In this document: one piece after another, positions 7,579 through 16,712 of the stretch
How positions within the stretch are numbered: position 1 is the stretch's first letter
Layout of the letters: each line of letters opens with the position of its first letter
Source: Alistipes sp.
GTDB lineage: Bacteria; Bacteroidota; Bacteroidia; Bacteroidales; Rikenellaceae
DNA length: 45,335 nucleotides
Assembly (NCBI GenBank): GCA_021202985.1
Contig: JAJQCA010000061.1
Location: forward strand, 128 to 45,462
Direction: 5' to 3'
Position numbers and translations under genes: made by a program
Notes under the pieces: model-generated
Database searches by the model: none
The model's input: the letters and a program-made list of their open reading frames with translations, nothing else
What the model was told of the DNA's origin: nothing

Positions 7579-8381
7579 TCATATCTCCAGAATGAAACCG
7601 TCCGCATCGCCGAGCACCGGGAATTTCTCCCGGAAACGGCCCAGGTCCTCCAAAGACAAGCGAATGCGAACGCATCCGGCTACTCCTTCGGGGAGGCTGG
7701 CCGCCACGCCGCCTTTGAAATCCACGGCGACGGAATGGCCCGGATACGAATTTCCCGGGTCATCTCCCACCCGGTTGACACCTACGACATACGAAGCGTT
7801 CTCTATCGCCCTCGCCCGTAGAAGCGTGTCCCAAACGGCGATACGTCTTTCCGGCCAACTGGAGCAATATAGCGCGAGGTCGTAATCTCCCCGGTTACGG
7901 GCAAATACGGGAAACCGCAAATCGTAGCAGGTCTGCAAAAGTATTCTCCAACCGCGCCACGTAACAATCACCCGCTCCGTCCCGGGAGTGTACGCCCGGT
8001 CCTCTCCCCCGAAGGTAAACAGGTGCCGTTTGTCATAAACGTGGGTGCCCCGTCCGGGCGGACGAAATAGAAGCGGTTATAGTATCTCCCTCCCTCTTCG
8101 ACTGCCACCGTCCCGGCCACCGCGGCAACGTACCGAACTGCCGTTCGCCGCATCCATCCGGCCACCTGCCCGGCTGCGGCGGAGGCCGCCGCGGCATCCA
8201 CACAGAACCCTGTCGAGAACATCTCCGGCAGGACAATAAGGTCAGGGTTACCACCGCCGGTTTCTTCCCCTCCACCGGGCCGGGCCACCGCAATGTCCCT
8301 CTCCAGCATGGCATCCAGGCGCAAGAGGTTTTCCGCCGGGTCGAGCCACACGATATCGGATTGAACGATAAGCACATCCAT
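7579..8381 (-). CDS. omega-amidase / nitrilase-family hydrolase, frameshifted
   Basis: The product resembles YafV/Nit2-type carbon-nitrogen hydrolases, which deamidate 2-oxoglutaramate and similar amides in the cytoplasm. The N-terminal part (from ATG 8381) has the catalytic Glu in LPEMFSTGF (E53). It runs into a shifted frame near 8048-8051; the other frame supplies the catalytic Lys (YDKRHLF) and Cys (QTCYDLRFP). Inserting one G in the GGGG run at 8048-8051 (minus strand) joins the halves into one collinear protein of about 268 residues with a complete E-K-C triad. Either a real inactivating deletion or a homopolymer assembly error. A longer start at 8438 lacks family similarity. Confidence 0.85.
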
Positions 8382-8405
8382 AGAATTACTTCTTTTACCG
8401 AAAGA

Positions 8406-8431
8406 TAATAAAAAAGGGGCGTAAACGCCCC
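8406..8431 (-). terminator. intrinsic terminator of the gene at 8524
   Basis: GGGGCG (8416-8421) pairs with CGCCCC (8426-8431) around a TAAA loop. On the minus strand the stem is followed by TTTTTT-ATTA. It sits between the small membrane protein gene and the amidase gene, so they are probably separate units. Confidence 0.75.
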
Positions 8432-8523
8432 GACTCAATCGAAATAATAAATCATGGAAAATATGCTATATGATTACCCTTAGCGGGCTTTTTCCCTTTT
8501 AACAGACTAAGTTAATACGGCAA

Positions 8524-8862
8524 TTACCTGTCGTCCCTTCCATTCAGTAAAGCACGGTTGCGAAACCTGTACCCGGCCTTTTCTTCTGTGTCCATACCCT
8601 CCCCGGCCCTCGCCGCAGCCTGCTCCCCGCGTCCGGTCGGTTCGTCGGGCCAGGGATAGCTGTTACGGCGGCTGAGAACTCCTCCGAAAAGAATTCTGGT
8701 AAGCAGCAGCAGACCCGCCGCCTGCCAGTAAGTTACCGGCGGAAAACCTATCACCCACGGTATTATGCCGTTCCACAACCAGACCACCACGGCCGAAGCC
8801 ACGAAAAACAATAATATCCTCACCAGTAATCCAACCAGCCTCCTCGTACGTATTTCGCTCAT
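8524..8862 (-). CDS. small two-helix membrane protein, unknown function
   Basis: This 112-residue protein has a basic N-terminus (SEIRTRR), two hydrophobic segments at about 10-30 and 44-62, and a hydrophilic C-terminal half rich in R, E, G and A. Small membrane proteins of this layout are common in Bacteroidota, often next to regulators, but no regulator is adjacent here. A terminator lies about 90 bases past the stop. No function can be assigned. The 297 bases between its start and the next gene at 9160 hold no recognised feature apart from a promoter element. Confidence 0.6.
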   Translation of the reverse strand: MSEIRTRRLVGLLVRILLFFVASAVVVWLWNGIIPWVIGFPPVTYWQAAGLLLLTRILFGGVLSRRNSYPWPDEPTGRGEQAAARAGEGMDTEEKAGYRFRNRALLNGRDDR

Positions 8863-9122
8863 CAGCTTATTCTTATGTCGTCAAAAACACGGGCCGCTTC
8901 TCCGGCGCCCTCGGTGGGGCGCTCTCAGCACAAAATCCACGCATCTCCCGCAGCCCGTGCTATTCCCGGGATAGCAGGTACAAGGAGTGCCGCCGAAACT
9001 TGTGGCTCGTTACCCAAGCCAGTCCACCGTCCGATTGAACGGCTTACCGTTTTCGTGGCATCCACGCACCGTCTGTCGCAAGATTTATGCCTAAGGGGAA
9101 AGGGCTTTAAGGAAATAAACAG

Positions 9123-9130
9123 TAAATTTG
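9123..9130 (+). promoter_or_regulatory. -7 promoter element of the DUF2461 gene
   Basis: TAAATTTG matches the -7 consensus, 30 bases upstream of the ATG at 9160. No TTTG is seen at the expected -33 position. Confidence 0.4.
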
Positions 9131-9159
9131 GGATTGCTATAAAAAGAGAAGCCCGTACG

Positions 9160-9837
9160 ATGAAAAGACTTATGGATTTCCTCGCCGACCTGCGCGAGAA
9201 TAATAATAAACCGTGGTTCGACTCAAATAAAGAACGTTACAAAGAAGCGCTGGCCGTATACAACTCTTTCGCGGAGGAGTTTATAGCCGCGATAGCCCGG
9301 TTCGACTCCGACGCCGCGGTTCTATCCCTGAAGGACTGTACCTACCGGATTTACCGCGACCAGAGGTTCTCCAAAGACAAAGGCCCTTACAAGCACGCCC
9401 TCGGGGTTTATGTATGCCGCGGCGGAAAAAAGACCGAATATGCCGGATACTACATCCATTTCGAGCCTCCGGGAGAGGGCGGCGGAGGTTGTTTCATGTC
9501 CTGCGGAATTTATATGCCCGCACCGTTCGTACTTCGGAGCGTCCGCGAAGAAATCCTCGACAACGGGAAAGAAATAGACAAGGCTATAAAAAATGCCCGG
9601 GGGTTCCGGCTGAATACGGACAACCGCCTTAAGAGGAATCCGGTGGGATTTCCCGAAGGTCATGAGTTCGACCATTACCTGCGGCAAAGGGATTTCTTTA
9701 TCGAGAAGCCTTTCGACTCCGAATATATTACGGCCCCCGGCCTTGCCGAGCGCGCAGCAGAGGATTTCCGCAAAACCTACCCGCTGGCCTGCATCCTCAA
9801 CCGTGCCGTCGAGTACGCCTACGAGGAGAATGTTTAA
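9160..9837 (+). CDS. DUF2461 domain-containing protein
   Basis: This 225-residue cytoplasmic protein matches the DUF2461 (TIGR02453) pattern: an N-terminal LxDLRENNNKPWFDSNKERY block (about 5-25), a central segment with YRIYRDQRFSKDKGPYK (about 67-83), and a GGCFMSCGIYMP motif typical of the family. Length is normal. Biochemical function is not established for the family. The frame remains open upstream to 8875, but that extension is proline/alanine/serine-rich and unlike the family, so ATG 9160 is chosen. It converges with the EVE-HNH gene, with 35 bases between stops. Confidence 0.88.
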   Translation: MKRLMDFLADLRENNNKPWFDSNKERYKEALAVYNSFAEEFIAAIARFDSDAAVLSLKDCTYRIYRDQRFSKDKGPYKHALGVYVCRGGKKTEYAGYYIHFEPPGEGGGGCFMSCGIYMPAPFVLRSVREEILDNGKEIDKAIKNARGFRLNTDNRLKRNPVGFPEGHEFDHYLRQRDFFIEKPFDSEYITAPGLAERAAEDFRKTYPLACILNRAVEYAYEENV

Positions 9838-9872
9838 GTCCTAAAAAGAGACCAGGACCGTTTATATTTTCA

Positions 9873-10649
9873 TCATTGAGATTGGAAATGGAGTCTGCTT
9901 ATTAATTCTCCAGGCTCATATGGTGGTGTTTTCCTGTGCACCATGGCATGGCAATTGGCACATATCGGTATAAGGTCCGTTTCGGGGGAAACCCTATACT
10001 CTTGTCCGATAGCAGACATCGGCACAATATGGTGTACATGTATGTAGTTCTCACCGAGTTCCCCGTACGTCTCCTTAAAATTGAATCCACATATTTTACA
10101 CGAGTATCCATTTGCCCTGAGGCATAAACTTCGTGCCAGGGGATTTCGTTCGTACCGTTTAGATAATATTGTATTGACCGCGCCCTCCTTCAGTGCAGGG
10201 TGAGTGATGATACGTTCGATTTGTCGGGTAGTTTTTTCCAACCACATTTCTTCCAATGCGGTCGCTATGTTTTCATGTATAATCTGCCCGGATGACTGGG
10301 GTGTCCAATTGTAATAGGGCAATGATTTGAGTTCGTCGAGCGAGACTATCGGGTCTTTCGAAAGGGTGTCGAATTCAATAATCACCCTCTGAACCATTTT
10401 TCCGTTTTCACTCCAATGTTCTGAAAGGAAAGGCCCGGTGTGGATATAGCCCGACCCTATTATCCCTTTATTAATCGTATTTTTCCCCAGTCTCATTAGA
10501 AACGCCCTATCCCCTACAGATACCTGTCTGTAACTTCTAACGCTCCATTTTTCAAAATGAGACCCGGTCTCTTCAATATCCGCAATAGCCCTGTTCAGAT
10601 TTTTCCAGTGCCAGTTTTGGGGATTATGGGCAAACAAAAAAGTTTTCAT
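9873..10649 (-). CDS. EVE-like domain fused to HNH endonuclease
   Basis: This 258-residue protein has two parts. Residues 1 to about 100 resemble the EVE (PUA-like) fold: an early NPQNWHW, then GDRAFLMRLG at 46-55 and KGIIGSGYIHTGPF; such domains bind modified bases. The C-terminal part is an HNH nuclease with zinc-type cysteines C184/C187 and C230/C233, the HVHHIVP motif (H206/H207) and H238. EVE-HNH proteins are predicted modification-dependent restriction enzymes, so this may cut modified phage DNA. No methyltransferase or partner lies nearby, as expected for a type IV system. The gene is AT-richer than its surroundings, suggesting acquisition. The target modification is unknown. Confidence 0.8.
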   Translation of the reverse strand: MKTFLFAHNPQNWHWKNLNRAIADIEETGSHFEKWSVRSYRQVSVGDRAFLMRLGKNTINKGIIGSGYIHTGPFLSEHWSENGKMVQRVIIEFDTLSKDPIVSLDELKSLPYYNWTPQSSGQIIHENIATALEEMWLEKTTRQIERIITHPALKEGAVNTILSKRYERNPLARSLCLRANGYSCKICGFNFKETYGELGENYIHVHHIVPMSAIGQEYRVSPETDLIPICANCHAMVHRKTPPYEPGELISRLHFQSQ

Positions 10650-10661
10650 AAGTCAGGCATT

Positions 10662-10856
10662 TCAATAATAACCTATCATGTCTGTATAATTAAAATCTCG
10701 CGGGAGCAAACTCACCCAGAAAGTGAAGTCTAACACATAAGACCCCTTAAGAATCTTCCTAAACCTTACTTTCCGATACATAGATATCTCATAACCATTT
10801 TTTTTTCGTATGAATGCAAGCACATTATCGGCATAATTCTCTTGCAACGGGCTCAA
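10662..10856 (-). CDS. short frame, possible continuation of the gene upstream
   Basis: This 64-codon frame overlaps the last 32 bases of the secreted protein at 10825-11667 in another reading frame and has only a TTG start. Its sequence (ENYADNVLAFIRKKNG..., then an aromatic-rich end) looks protein-like. Removing one A from the five-A run at 10863-10867 (minus strand) would fuse it to the upstream gene right after the SH3-like repeat. It may therefore be that protein's C-terminus displaced by a frameshift rather than a separate gene. No family is recognised. Confidence 0.35.
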   Translation of the reverse strand: MSPLQENYADNVLAFIRKKNGYEISMYRKVRFRKILKGSYVLDFTFWVSLLPRDFNYTDMIGYY

Positions 10857-11667
10857 GTTTCGATTTTTCTATGTATCCTGTCGTGTTTACACCATATCGG
10901 ACCTCAACCCACTTATTCTCGACTTCCAAATTACTTTTCAATACCAGAACGGTTTCACCCACGATAATGTCAGTAATAACTTCGGGTTCTTCGGAAATGT
11001 TTTTTATCAAAGAGGCTGTGCTATTGATCACAGAAACTTCCTTTTCGTAATCATCGCTGAATATATATTTTATAGCATTCTCTTTTGTGTTTGTGCAGTC
11101 TCTGAAGTTAAGATGTTGTTTTAACGATTCCGTATCTTTCAAAAAGGCAAAGGGAATATCTCCGAGGAAATCAGGTAGGAAGTTGAAAAACGTTTCATTT
11201 ATTGCAGTTAATTTATTACTACCGGAATAACAAGTTTGGATACAAATCAAGGAGTCCGGAGCAATCCTATGTATATCGAAATATTGTGAGAATTCCTCTT
11301 TATTATATATTTCTGAATAAGTCGTACTGCAACTGGCAATCATTCTTACCAGATTTCCATCATTGCAATAATAACTTATAACCCTATATGTAGCATCTTC
11401 GCTATAAGACACATATATGTATTTGTTTATATGCCCCATTTCATCTAAAAACAAAGAAGTCGTTTCTTCATTTGCCGTAAGGTGTCTATTGTCCTTCTCC
11501 ACGAATGTCCATTCAAATCTTTCCGTTGACGGGATGTGTGTTCTTGTTACTCTGTAAAGACAGCGTGAATTGATTTCATCTACTACTTCTTGCCAGGACA
11601 TTTCCGTAGCGTAAAGTTGATTTAAATTAACTCCTAAGGAGAGGAAAATGATTATTAAATATTTCAT
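10825..11667 (-). CDS. secreted protein with C-terminal SH3-like segment
   Basis: This 280-residue protein starts with a signal peptide (about 1-20, ending LYATE). The central part is hydrophilic with several cysteines. Residues about 227-272 look like a bacterial SH3-like domain (segments VGETVLVLK, WVEVRYG and TGYIEKSKL), which often binds cell-wall peptides. It probably acts in the periplasm or at the surface. Codon and base use is AT-rich, like the adjacent EVE-HNH gene and unlike the flanking housekeeping genes. The end may be truncated by a frameshift (see 10662-10856). Function is unknown. Confidence 0.65.
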   Translation of the reverse strand: MKYLIIIFLSLGVNLNQLYATEMSWQEVVDEINSRCLYRVTRTHIPSTERFEWTFVEKDNRHLTANEETTSLFLDEMGHINKYIYVSYSEDATYRVISYYCNDGNLVRMIASCSTTYSEIYNKEEFSQYFDIHRIAPDSLICIQTCYSGSNKLTAINETFFNFLPDFLGDIPFAFLKDTESLKQHLNFRDCTNTKENAIKYIFSDDYEKEVSVINSTASLIKNISEEPEVITDIIVGETVLVLKSNLEVENKWVEVRYGVNTTGYIEKSKLEPVARELCR

Positions 11668-11762
11668 CGTTGAAAATCAAAATAACAGACCTTTGACAGG
11701 AGGCTTTAATCGATTCGGAGAAAAAGATAGTAAACCATTGGTGTAAGGAAATTCTCTTACAA

Positions 11763-13187
11763 CTATTTGCCGATACAGAAATTAGAAAAAATCGACCCGA
11801 GTATTTCGTCGTTGGTGATCTCGCCGGTGATGGTTCCCAGGTGGTGGAGAGCGTCGCGGATATCGCCGGCCAGAAGGTCGGAAGGTACGTCAGTCTCCAG
11901 GCCATAGCGCACACGTTCCAATGCCTGCCCGCTCCGGAGCAGCGCCTCGTAATGGCGGGCGTTGGTCACCACCGTCGCACCGGCAAAAATCCTGTCCCGG
12001 TCGACCGTCCCCGAAATGGCCTCCACCAGTCCGTCTATTCCCGTTCCTTGCTTTGCGGACAGTAGCAGCACCTTATCCACCGTTACGGCTTCGGCCGCCC
12101 GATTTACCCGGTCCGACACCTCATCCGGGTCCGGCGAAAGACCGTCCAGTTTGTCGGACTTGTTTAATACGAGGAAAACCGTGGTATCCCCTCCGAGACA
12201 TAAGCCGGCAAGCCCTTCGGCCGCAGCCTCCACCGGATAGTTTCCTTCACCGTCGGGCGATAGTACGTATAGCAAAATGCGCGACCGCGCTATGAAATTG
12301 CGGGCGCGCTCGATTCCCATCCCTTCGAGCCTGTCGTCGGTCTGGCGCAGGCCCGCCGTGTCGGTAAAACGGAACTTTACCCCGTCTATCACGAGCCTTT
12401 CTTCTATAACGTCGCGCGTAGTCCCCGCGATATCGGAAACCATCGCCCGGTCCTCGCGCAGCAGGGCATTCAACAGGGTCGATTTGCCAGTGTTGGGTTC
12501 GCCTGCAATAGTCACCGGTATGCCGTCCTTTATGGAATTATTGAGCAGGAACGACTCTTTAAGCCGCCCTATCTCGGCCGATATGGTATCGATTTGCGAA
12601 ACGAGCCGGCTCCGGTCGGCGAACTCCACATCTTCCTCCGAGAAATCGAGTTCCAGCTCGAGCAGCGACGCCAGCTCCACAAGTCCGCTCCGTAACGTCC
12701 TTAACCCGGCCGAATAGCCGCCTTTCATCTGGTTCATCGCAAGGGTGTGCGACGCCCGGTCCTCCGAGGCTATGATATCGGCAACTGCCTCCGCCTGCGA
12801 CAGGTCCATCTTCCCGGCCATGAACGCCCTCATGGTAAACTCGCCGGCACCGGCCACTCTGGCCCCGGCTCCCGTCAGCAGCGACATTATACGGCCCTTT
12901 ATATATTCCGAACCGTGGCACGAAATCTCGGCCATATCCTGGCCCGTGTACGACCGCGGGGAGCGGAAAACCGTCACCAGCACCTCGTCCACCGTTTCCT
13001 CCCCGTCCACTATTCTGCCGAAATGAACCGTATAGCCTTTCGCATCCCCCAAAGGTTTACCCGACGCCGCCCTGAACACGGCGTCGCACACCCGCAGGGC
13101 ATCCGGGCCGCTTACCCGGATAACGGCTATCGCCCCGCCCTGGCCGGTCGCCACGGCGGCTATGGTCTGTTCGTTACCGTTTATCAT
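11763..13187 (-). CDS. mnmE: tRNA uridine-5-carboxymethylaminomethyl GTPase MnmE
   Basis: With MnmG, this GTPase installs the cmnm5 modification on wobble uridine of certain tRNAs. The 474-residue protein has the N-terminal tetrahydrofolate-binding domain (1 to about 120), a helical domain split around the G domain, P-loop GEPNTGKS at 229-236, switch motif AGTTRD at 254-259, DTAG at 276-279, NKSD near 353, and the C-terminal FCIGK whose cysteine is required for activity. All key residues are intact. MnmG is not in the window. It is transcribed alone toward the AT-rich islet. Confidence 0.97.
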   Translation of the reverse strand: MINGNEQTIAAVATGQGGAIAVIRVSGPDALRVCDAVFRAASGKPLGDAKGYTVHFGRIVDGEETVDEVLVTVFRSPRSYTGQDMAEISCHGSEYIKGRIMSLLTGAGARVAGAGEFTMRAFMAGKMDLSQAEAVADIIASEDRASHTLAMNQMKGGYSAGLRTLRSGLVELASLLELELDFSEEDVEFADRSRLVSQIDTISAEIGRLKESFLLNNSIKDGIPVTIAGEPNTGKSTLLNALLREDRAMVSDIAGTTRDVIEERLVIDGVKFRFTDTAGLRQTDDRLEGMGIERARNFIARSRILLYVLSPDGEGNYPVEAAAEGLAGLCLGGDTTVFLVLNKSDKLDGLSPDPDEVSDRVNRAAEAVTVDKVLLLSAKQGTGIDGLVEAISGTVDRDRIFAGATVVTNARHYEALLRSGQALERVRYGLETDVPSDLLAGDIRDALHHLGTITGEITNDEILGSIFSNFCIGK

Positions 13188-13212
13188 CGTGAATCAGGTC
13201 TAATTAATCTTA

Positions 13213-13220
13213 CAAATGTA
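13213..13220 (-). promoter_or_regulatory. -7 promoter element of mnmE
   Basis: The minus strand reads TACATTTG, a perfect TAnnTTTG, 25 bases before the mnmE ATG. No TTTG at the -33 position. The rest of the gap 13188-13435 holds nothing recognisable. Confidence 0.45.
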
Positions 13221-13435
13221 ACTCCGGCTCCCGCAGCAGTCGACGACGACTTCCGTAAAACCTCAGCCCGCCAGGCCACGGCGACTTCGAACCGGTTTTA
13301 CCCTTCACATCGGGAGGTCATAAAAAAGATACATTCCTAACACAAGGGCGATTGTGTCCCAACACCGCAATAAACAATCGCATTATCGCCGACCGGCCAT
13401 TGTGATTTCCCGGGCCGGGAAGCCGTTCCGTCCGG

Positions 13436-14967
13436 TTATTTATGAATCTCTATGCGTTGCCCTATCCTGAGCCGGCTCGGGTCGGTGATATTGTTCCATC
13501 GCTGCAACTGTGCGACCGTCACCCCGTAACGGCGGGCTATGGCTCCCAGCGTGTCGCCGCTCTTCACGCGGTACTCGGTGGCGTTTATCTCGAACTGCTG
13601 CTGGTTGGTCACCGGGTCCTTCCGGACGTACTGCGCGAGGTACACTGTATCCCGTGCTTGAATTTCGGGTTCCAGTTCTATGTAACGCGCTATTTCCGAC
13701 TGCGGCAGGTGCAATTCATAGGTCTTGCCCACGGCCGGAATTATATCCATTTTATATTGCGGGTTGAGCGCGCGAAGTGTCTCGATGTCGAGTCCCAGCG
13801 TGGATGAAACCTGCTCGAGATGCATCAGCCGGTCGATTTTTATCGTATCCCGTGCAAGCGGCAAAGGTTGGTAAACCGGCTCTATTCCGTGCTGGAGGTG
13901 GTAATGGAAAGCGTATGTGGCCCCGATAAAAGCGGGAACGTATCCGCGGGTTTCGCGGGGCAGGTAATCGTAAATATCCCAAAAAGTGCGGGCGTTGCCG
14001 CCGGCCCTTTTAATGGCTTTGTTGACGTTCCCCGGGCCGCAGTTGTAGGCGGCCAGCGCCAACGTCCAGTCGTTGTACATTCCGTAAAGGTCGCTGAGGT
14101 AACGGCATGCCGCGCGGGTCGAAGCCACCGGATCACGGCGCTGGTCTATATAGGAGGTTATCTCCAGTCCGTAATGCTTACCCGTGGGGCGTACATAAAC
14201 TGCCACAGTCCGGTCGCCCCGGCCCGTGAAACCGCCACGGGATTGAGGGCCGACTCTATCACCGGCAGCATCCTCAGCTCGAGCGGCACACCGGCGGCGG
14301 CCAGTTCCTGCTCTATCATCGGGAAGTAGAGCATCGAAAGACCGATCATGCGGGCCATCGTACCCTTTCTCGTCTGGGTGTAGGCCACTACGTAGCGTTT
14401 GACTATATCGTTGTACCCGAGGTAGATGGGCGAGACCAGGTTCCTCAACCGGTCGCGGTATACCGTATCGGGGAGTTCCCCCGCCACCGTGGCCGTGGAA
14501 TCGAGGTCGATAAACTGCTTGAAATATTCCTCGTAGTTCGCCGAAACACTCTCGTGGTACCACGACGAGACGAGCGAATCCAGCCTTTCCGGGGAATCCG
14601 CGATATTCAGCGGCAGGGCGTCGTCCCAAACTTCCAGCCCGGCCAGCGAGGCGGCGTTCACGTCGTAATACGCCCCGGGTTCGGGAAGTTCCCAGTAACC
14701 GGCAATGGCCTCTTGCTCCTCTTCCACCGCATAGACCTCGTCCGGTTCCTCGAGTTCCGATAAAATATCGGACACCGTGTCCGCTTCGGAGGCATCGAGT
14801 TTCTTCCTCTGCCTGCGCGACAGTTTCCGGTCGGCGGACCCGGCCTGCGAAGCCGATTCCCCGGCGGCATTTACCGCACTCCGTACGGGTGCGGGACCCG
14901 CGGTGAGGTTATCCGCCGGAGCGGAGATAATAAAATAGAAGCAAAGTAGGAGGATAAAATGTTTCAT
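13436..14967 (-). CDS. LysM lytic murein transglycosylase (MltD-like), frameshifted
   Basis: The intended product cleaves peptidoglycan glycan strands in the periplasm. ATG 14967 starts a signal peptide (MKHFILLLCFYFIISA). An acidic region follows, then the transglycosylase fold with the catalytic Glu in PVIESALNP and the GLWQFM motif. The frame then breaks: the next segment (TGKHYGLEITSYID, later AAYNCGPGNV) is in another frame. Adding one C to the CCCC run (plus-strand G run 14186-14189) restores one protein of about 510 residues ending in a LysM domain (YRVKSGDTLGAI...) that binds cell wall. Five bases separate its start from the DUF5683 gene stop, so it is the last gene of the parAB operon. 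Confidence 0.88.
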
Positions 14968-14972
14968 GGGAA

Positions 14973-16415
14973 TTAAAATGTTACCGAAAACTGCATCCCG
15001 AAAGTATTCCGGCCGGCTTTCGAGGTCATCGAATTGGTGTTCATCAACACCGGTGAGAAGTTGAACGACAGGTCGTCGCTGATATCGTAATCCTTCATGT
15101 GTGCGTCCACATGGGCGTCTATGACATTGAGAAGGTACACGGCGCCCGTAAGGATTATACACAGGTCGCGGTTGCGGCGGTAACTTTTCTTTATCCTTCG
15201 CAGAAAGTCGGCCGAGTAGCTCGGGAATTCGTCGATACGGTCCGTACCGTTCCTTTCCGAAGCGGCGGCCATATCGGAGGCCAGTTTGAACCGCTGGTAA
15301 CCGCGGTTGTTCCAGTCGATGGTCATGGCCATCGTGGCGAAGCCCCCCAGCACGAAAGGCATCTTCCAGTAGCTGCGGTTGTAAACCTGCCCTGCTCCGG
15401 GGAATATCATCGAGAGGGTGGTGGCCTTTTTGACGGCCGTGGTGGCCCCGGGATAATTCACCGCCCCGTCTCCGATAAAGTAGATATACGAACCGATGGT
15501 GGCGAACATTAGCAGCTGGCGGGTTGTGTTCTTCTTGATCATCCGGCTCTGGATGGCGTCCAGCTCGTCCGTCCGCGCCGCCCCGTTATTGAGGATATAA
15601 TCGTCGTACTGCCGTTTATAGTTTTTGTACTGCTTCTGCTGTGTCGCCCAGAACGCGGCGGAGGTGCCCACCGTGCCGTACAGTACGGGTATTTTCCAGT
15701 ACTGGCTGTTGTAGAGCTGCGAGTAACCGGGCACCACGAACGATATGGCCGTGAGCCTCGAAATGGGAATGGAGTCTTTGAAGAAGCGGTTATGGGGCAC
15801 GAATTCCGGGTCGTTCCACCGCAGCTCCTTTTCCAGCCGCCTGAGTTGGCGCCTGCTCCAGCCCGCCGTGGTGTCGGGCGGCGCGAGCGCGCCTATGGCT
15901 ATAAGGGAATCGGTTTCCACCGTCTGCCGGTACAGTTCCGCTTCCTCGTATGTGAGTTGGAGGGAGTCGGCGTAATACCTCGTCCGGGCGATATCGCGGA
16001 AGCGGACCGAATCGGTCCGGTAATCGCCGATTATCGACCAGAGTTCCATTACGGTCATTTCGAGGGAATCGGCGGCGAGACTGTCGCCCACGGTGCGGGC
16101 CAGTTCGATTATGGGCCGCCGCTGCGACTGCCTGAGCGAGTCGAGACCCAACAGGGTAAGGCCGAGAGAGTCCGCGGCGAGCGAATCGGCGGGAGTGTAG
16201 GCCTCTGTTCCGGCTGCGCGGCGCGCTTCGGCGGCCCGTGCGACACCGCCCTCCACCCTGAAGGCCCTCCGCTGGCTCTGGTTCTGTCCTGCCGGCGGCA
16301 CCTGGGCGTATCCGTCCCGGGTAACCGGGTCGCAGGCAAATGCGTCCCCGGACGCTGCCGACAGCAAAGCCAGCACGCACCAAACGTATATATTTATCTT
16401 TACGGTTCTCCGCAT
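14973..16415 (-). CDS. DUF5683 domain membrane protein
   Basis: This 480-residue protein begins with a signal-like hydrophobic segment (about 8-28). Residues 30-195 are hydrophilic with recurring DSLAADSL-type stretches. The DUF5683 domain follows (about 200-470), with two similar membrane-inserting repeats: VVPGYSQLYNSQYWKIP and IFPGAGQVYNRSYWKMP. The internal duplication is visible and typical. In Bacteroidota such genes usually lie between parB and a LysM transglycosylase, exactly as here, suggesting an envelope role tied to growth or division. The molecular function is not established. The 297-base gap to parB (16416-16712) contains only a short direct repeat (CCTGCGGCGC-TTA near 16673 and 16702). 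Confidence 0.88.
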   Translation of the reverse strand: MRRTVKINIYVWCVLALLSAASGDAFACDPVTRDGYAQVPPAGQNQSQRRAFRVEGGVARAAEARRAAGTEAYTPADSLAADSLGLTLLGLDSLRQSQRRPIIELARTVGDSLAADSLEMTVMELWSIIGDYRTDSVRFRDIARTRYYADSLQLTYEEAELYRQTVETDSLIAIGALAPPDTTAGWSRRQLRRLEKELRWNDPEFVPHNRFFKDSIPISRLTAISFVVPGYSQLYNSQYWKIPVLYGTVGTSAAFWATQQKQYKNYKRQYDDYILNNGAARTDELDAIQSRMIKKNTTRQLLMFATIGSYIYFIGDGAVNYPGATTAVKKATTLSMIFPGAGQVYNRSYWKMPFVLGGFATMAMTIDWNNRGYQRFKLASDMAAASERNGTDRIDEFPSYSADFLRRIKKSYRRNRDLCIILTGAVYLLNVIDAHVDAHMKDYDISDDLSFNFSPVLMNTNSMTSKAGRNTFGMQFSVTF

Positions 16416-16712
16416 CCGTATCTTCTGAACGGCGCCCCGCCTTCCCGGCGCGGGCTGACCCGGTATCGGCCGGGCGATTTCCCGGCAAGCCGGGCCGGAA
16501 TTATGTATTACTTTACTATTCGTTTATACCGCCTGCCCCGGGGCAAAGTCGGTCTCTCACTTTCAAAACCACACAGGCAATTACTCCCCAAGCCTGCAAA
16601 GGCTATTATGTACTACTTAACATCCCGGGGGTTAGCCACGAAAATAATATGTAGTACTTCCGGCCGGCTTAAGCCTGCGGCGCGTTAGCGGCAGGTATAA
16701 TCCTGCGGCGCA

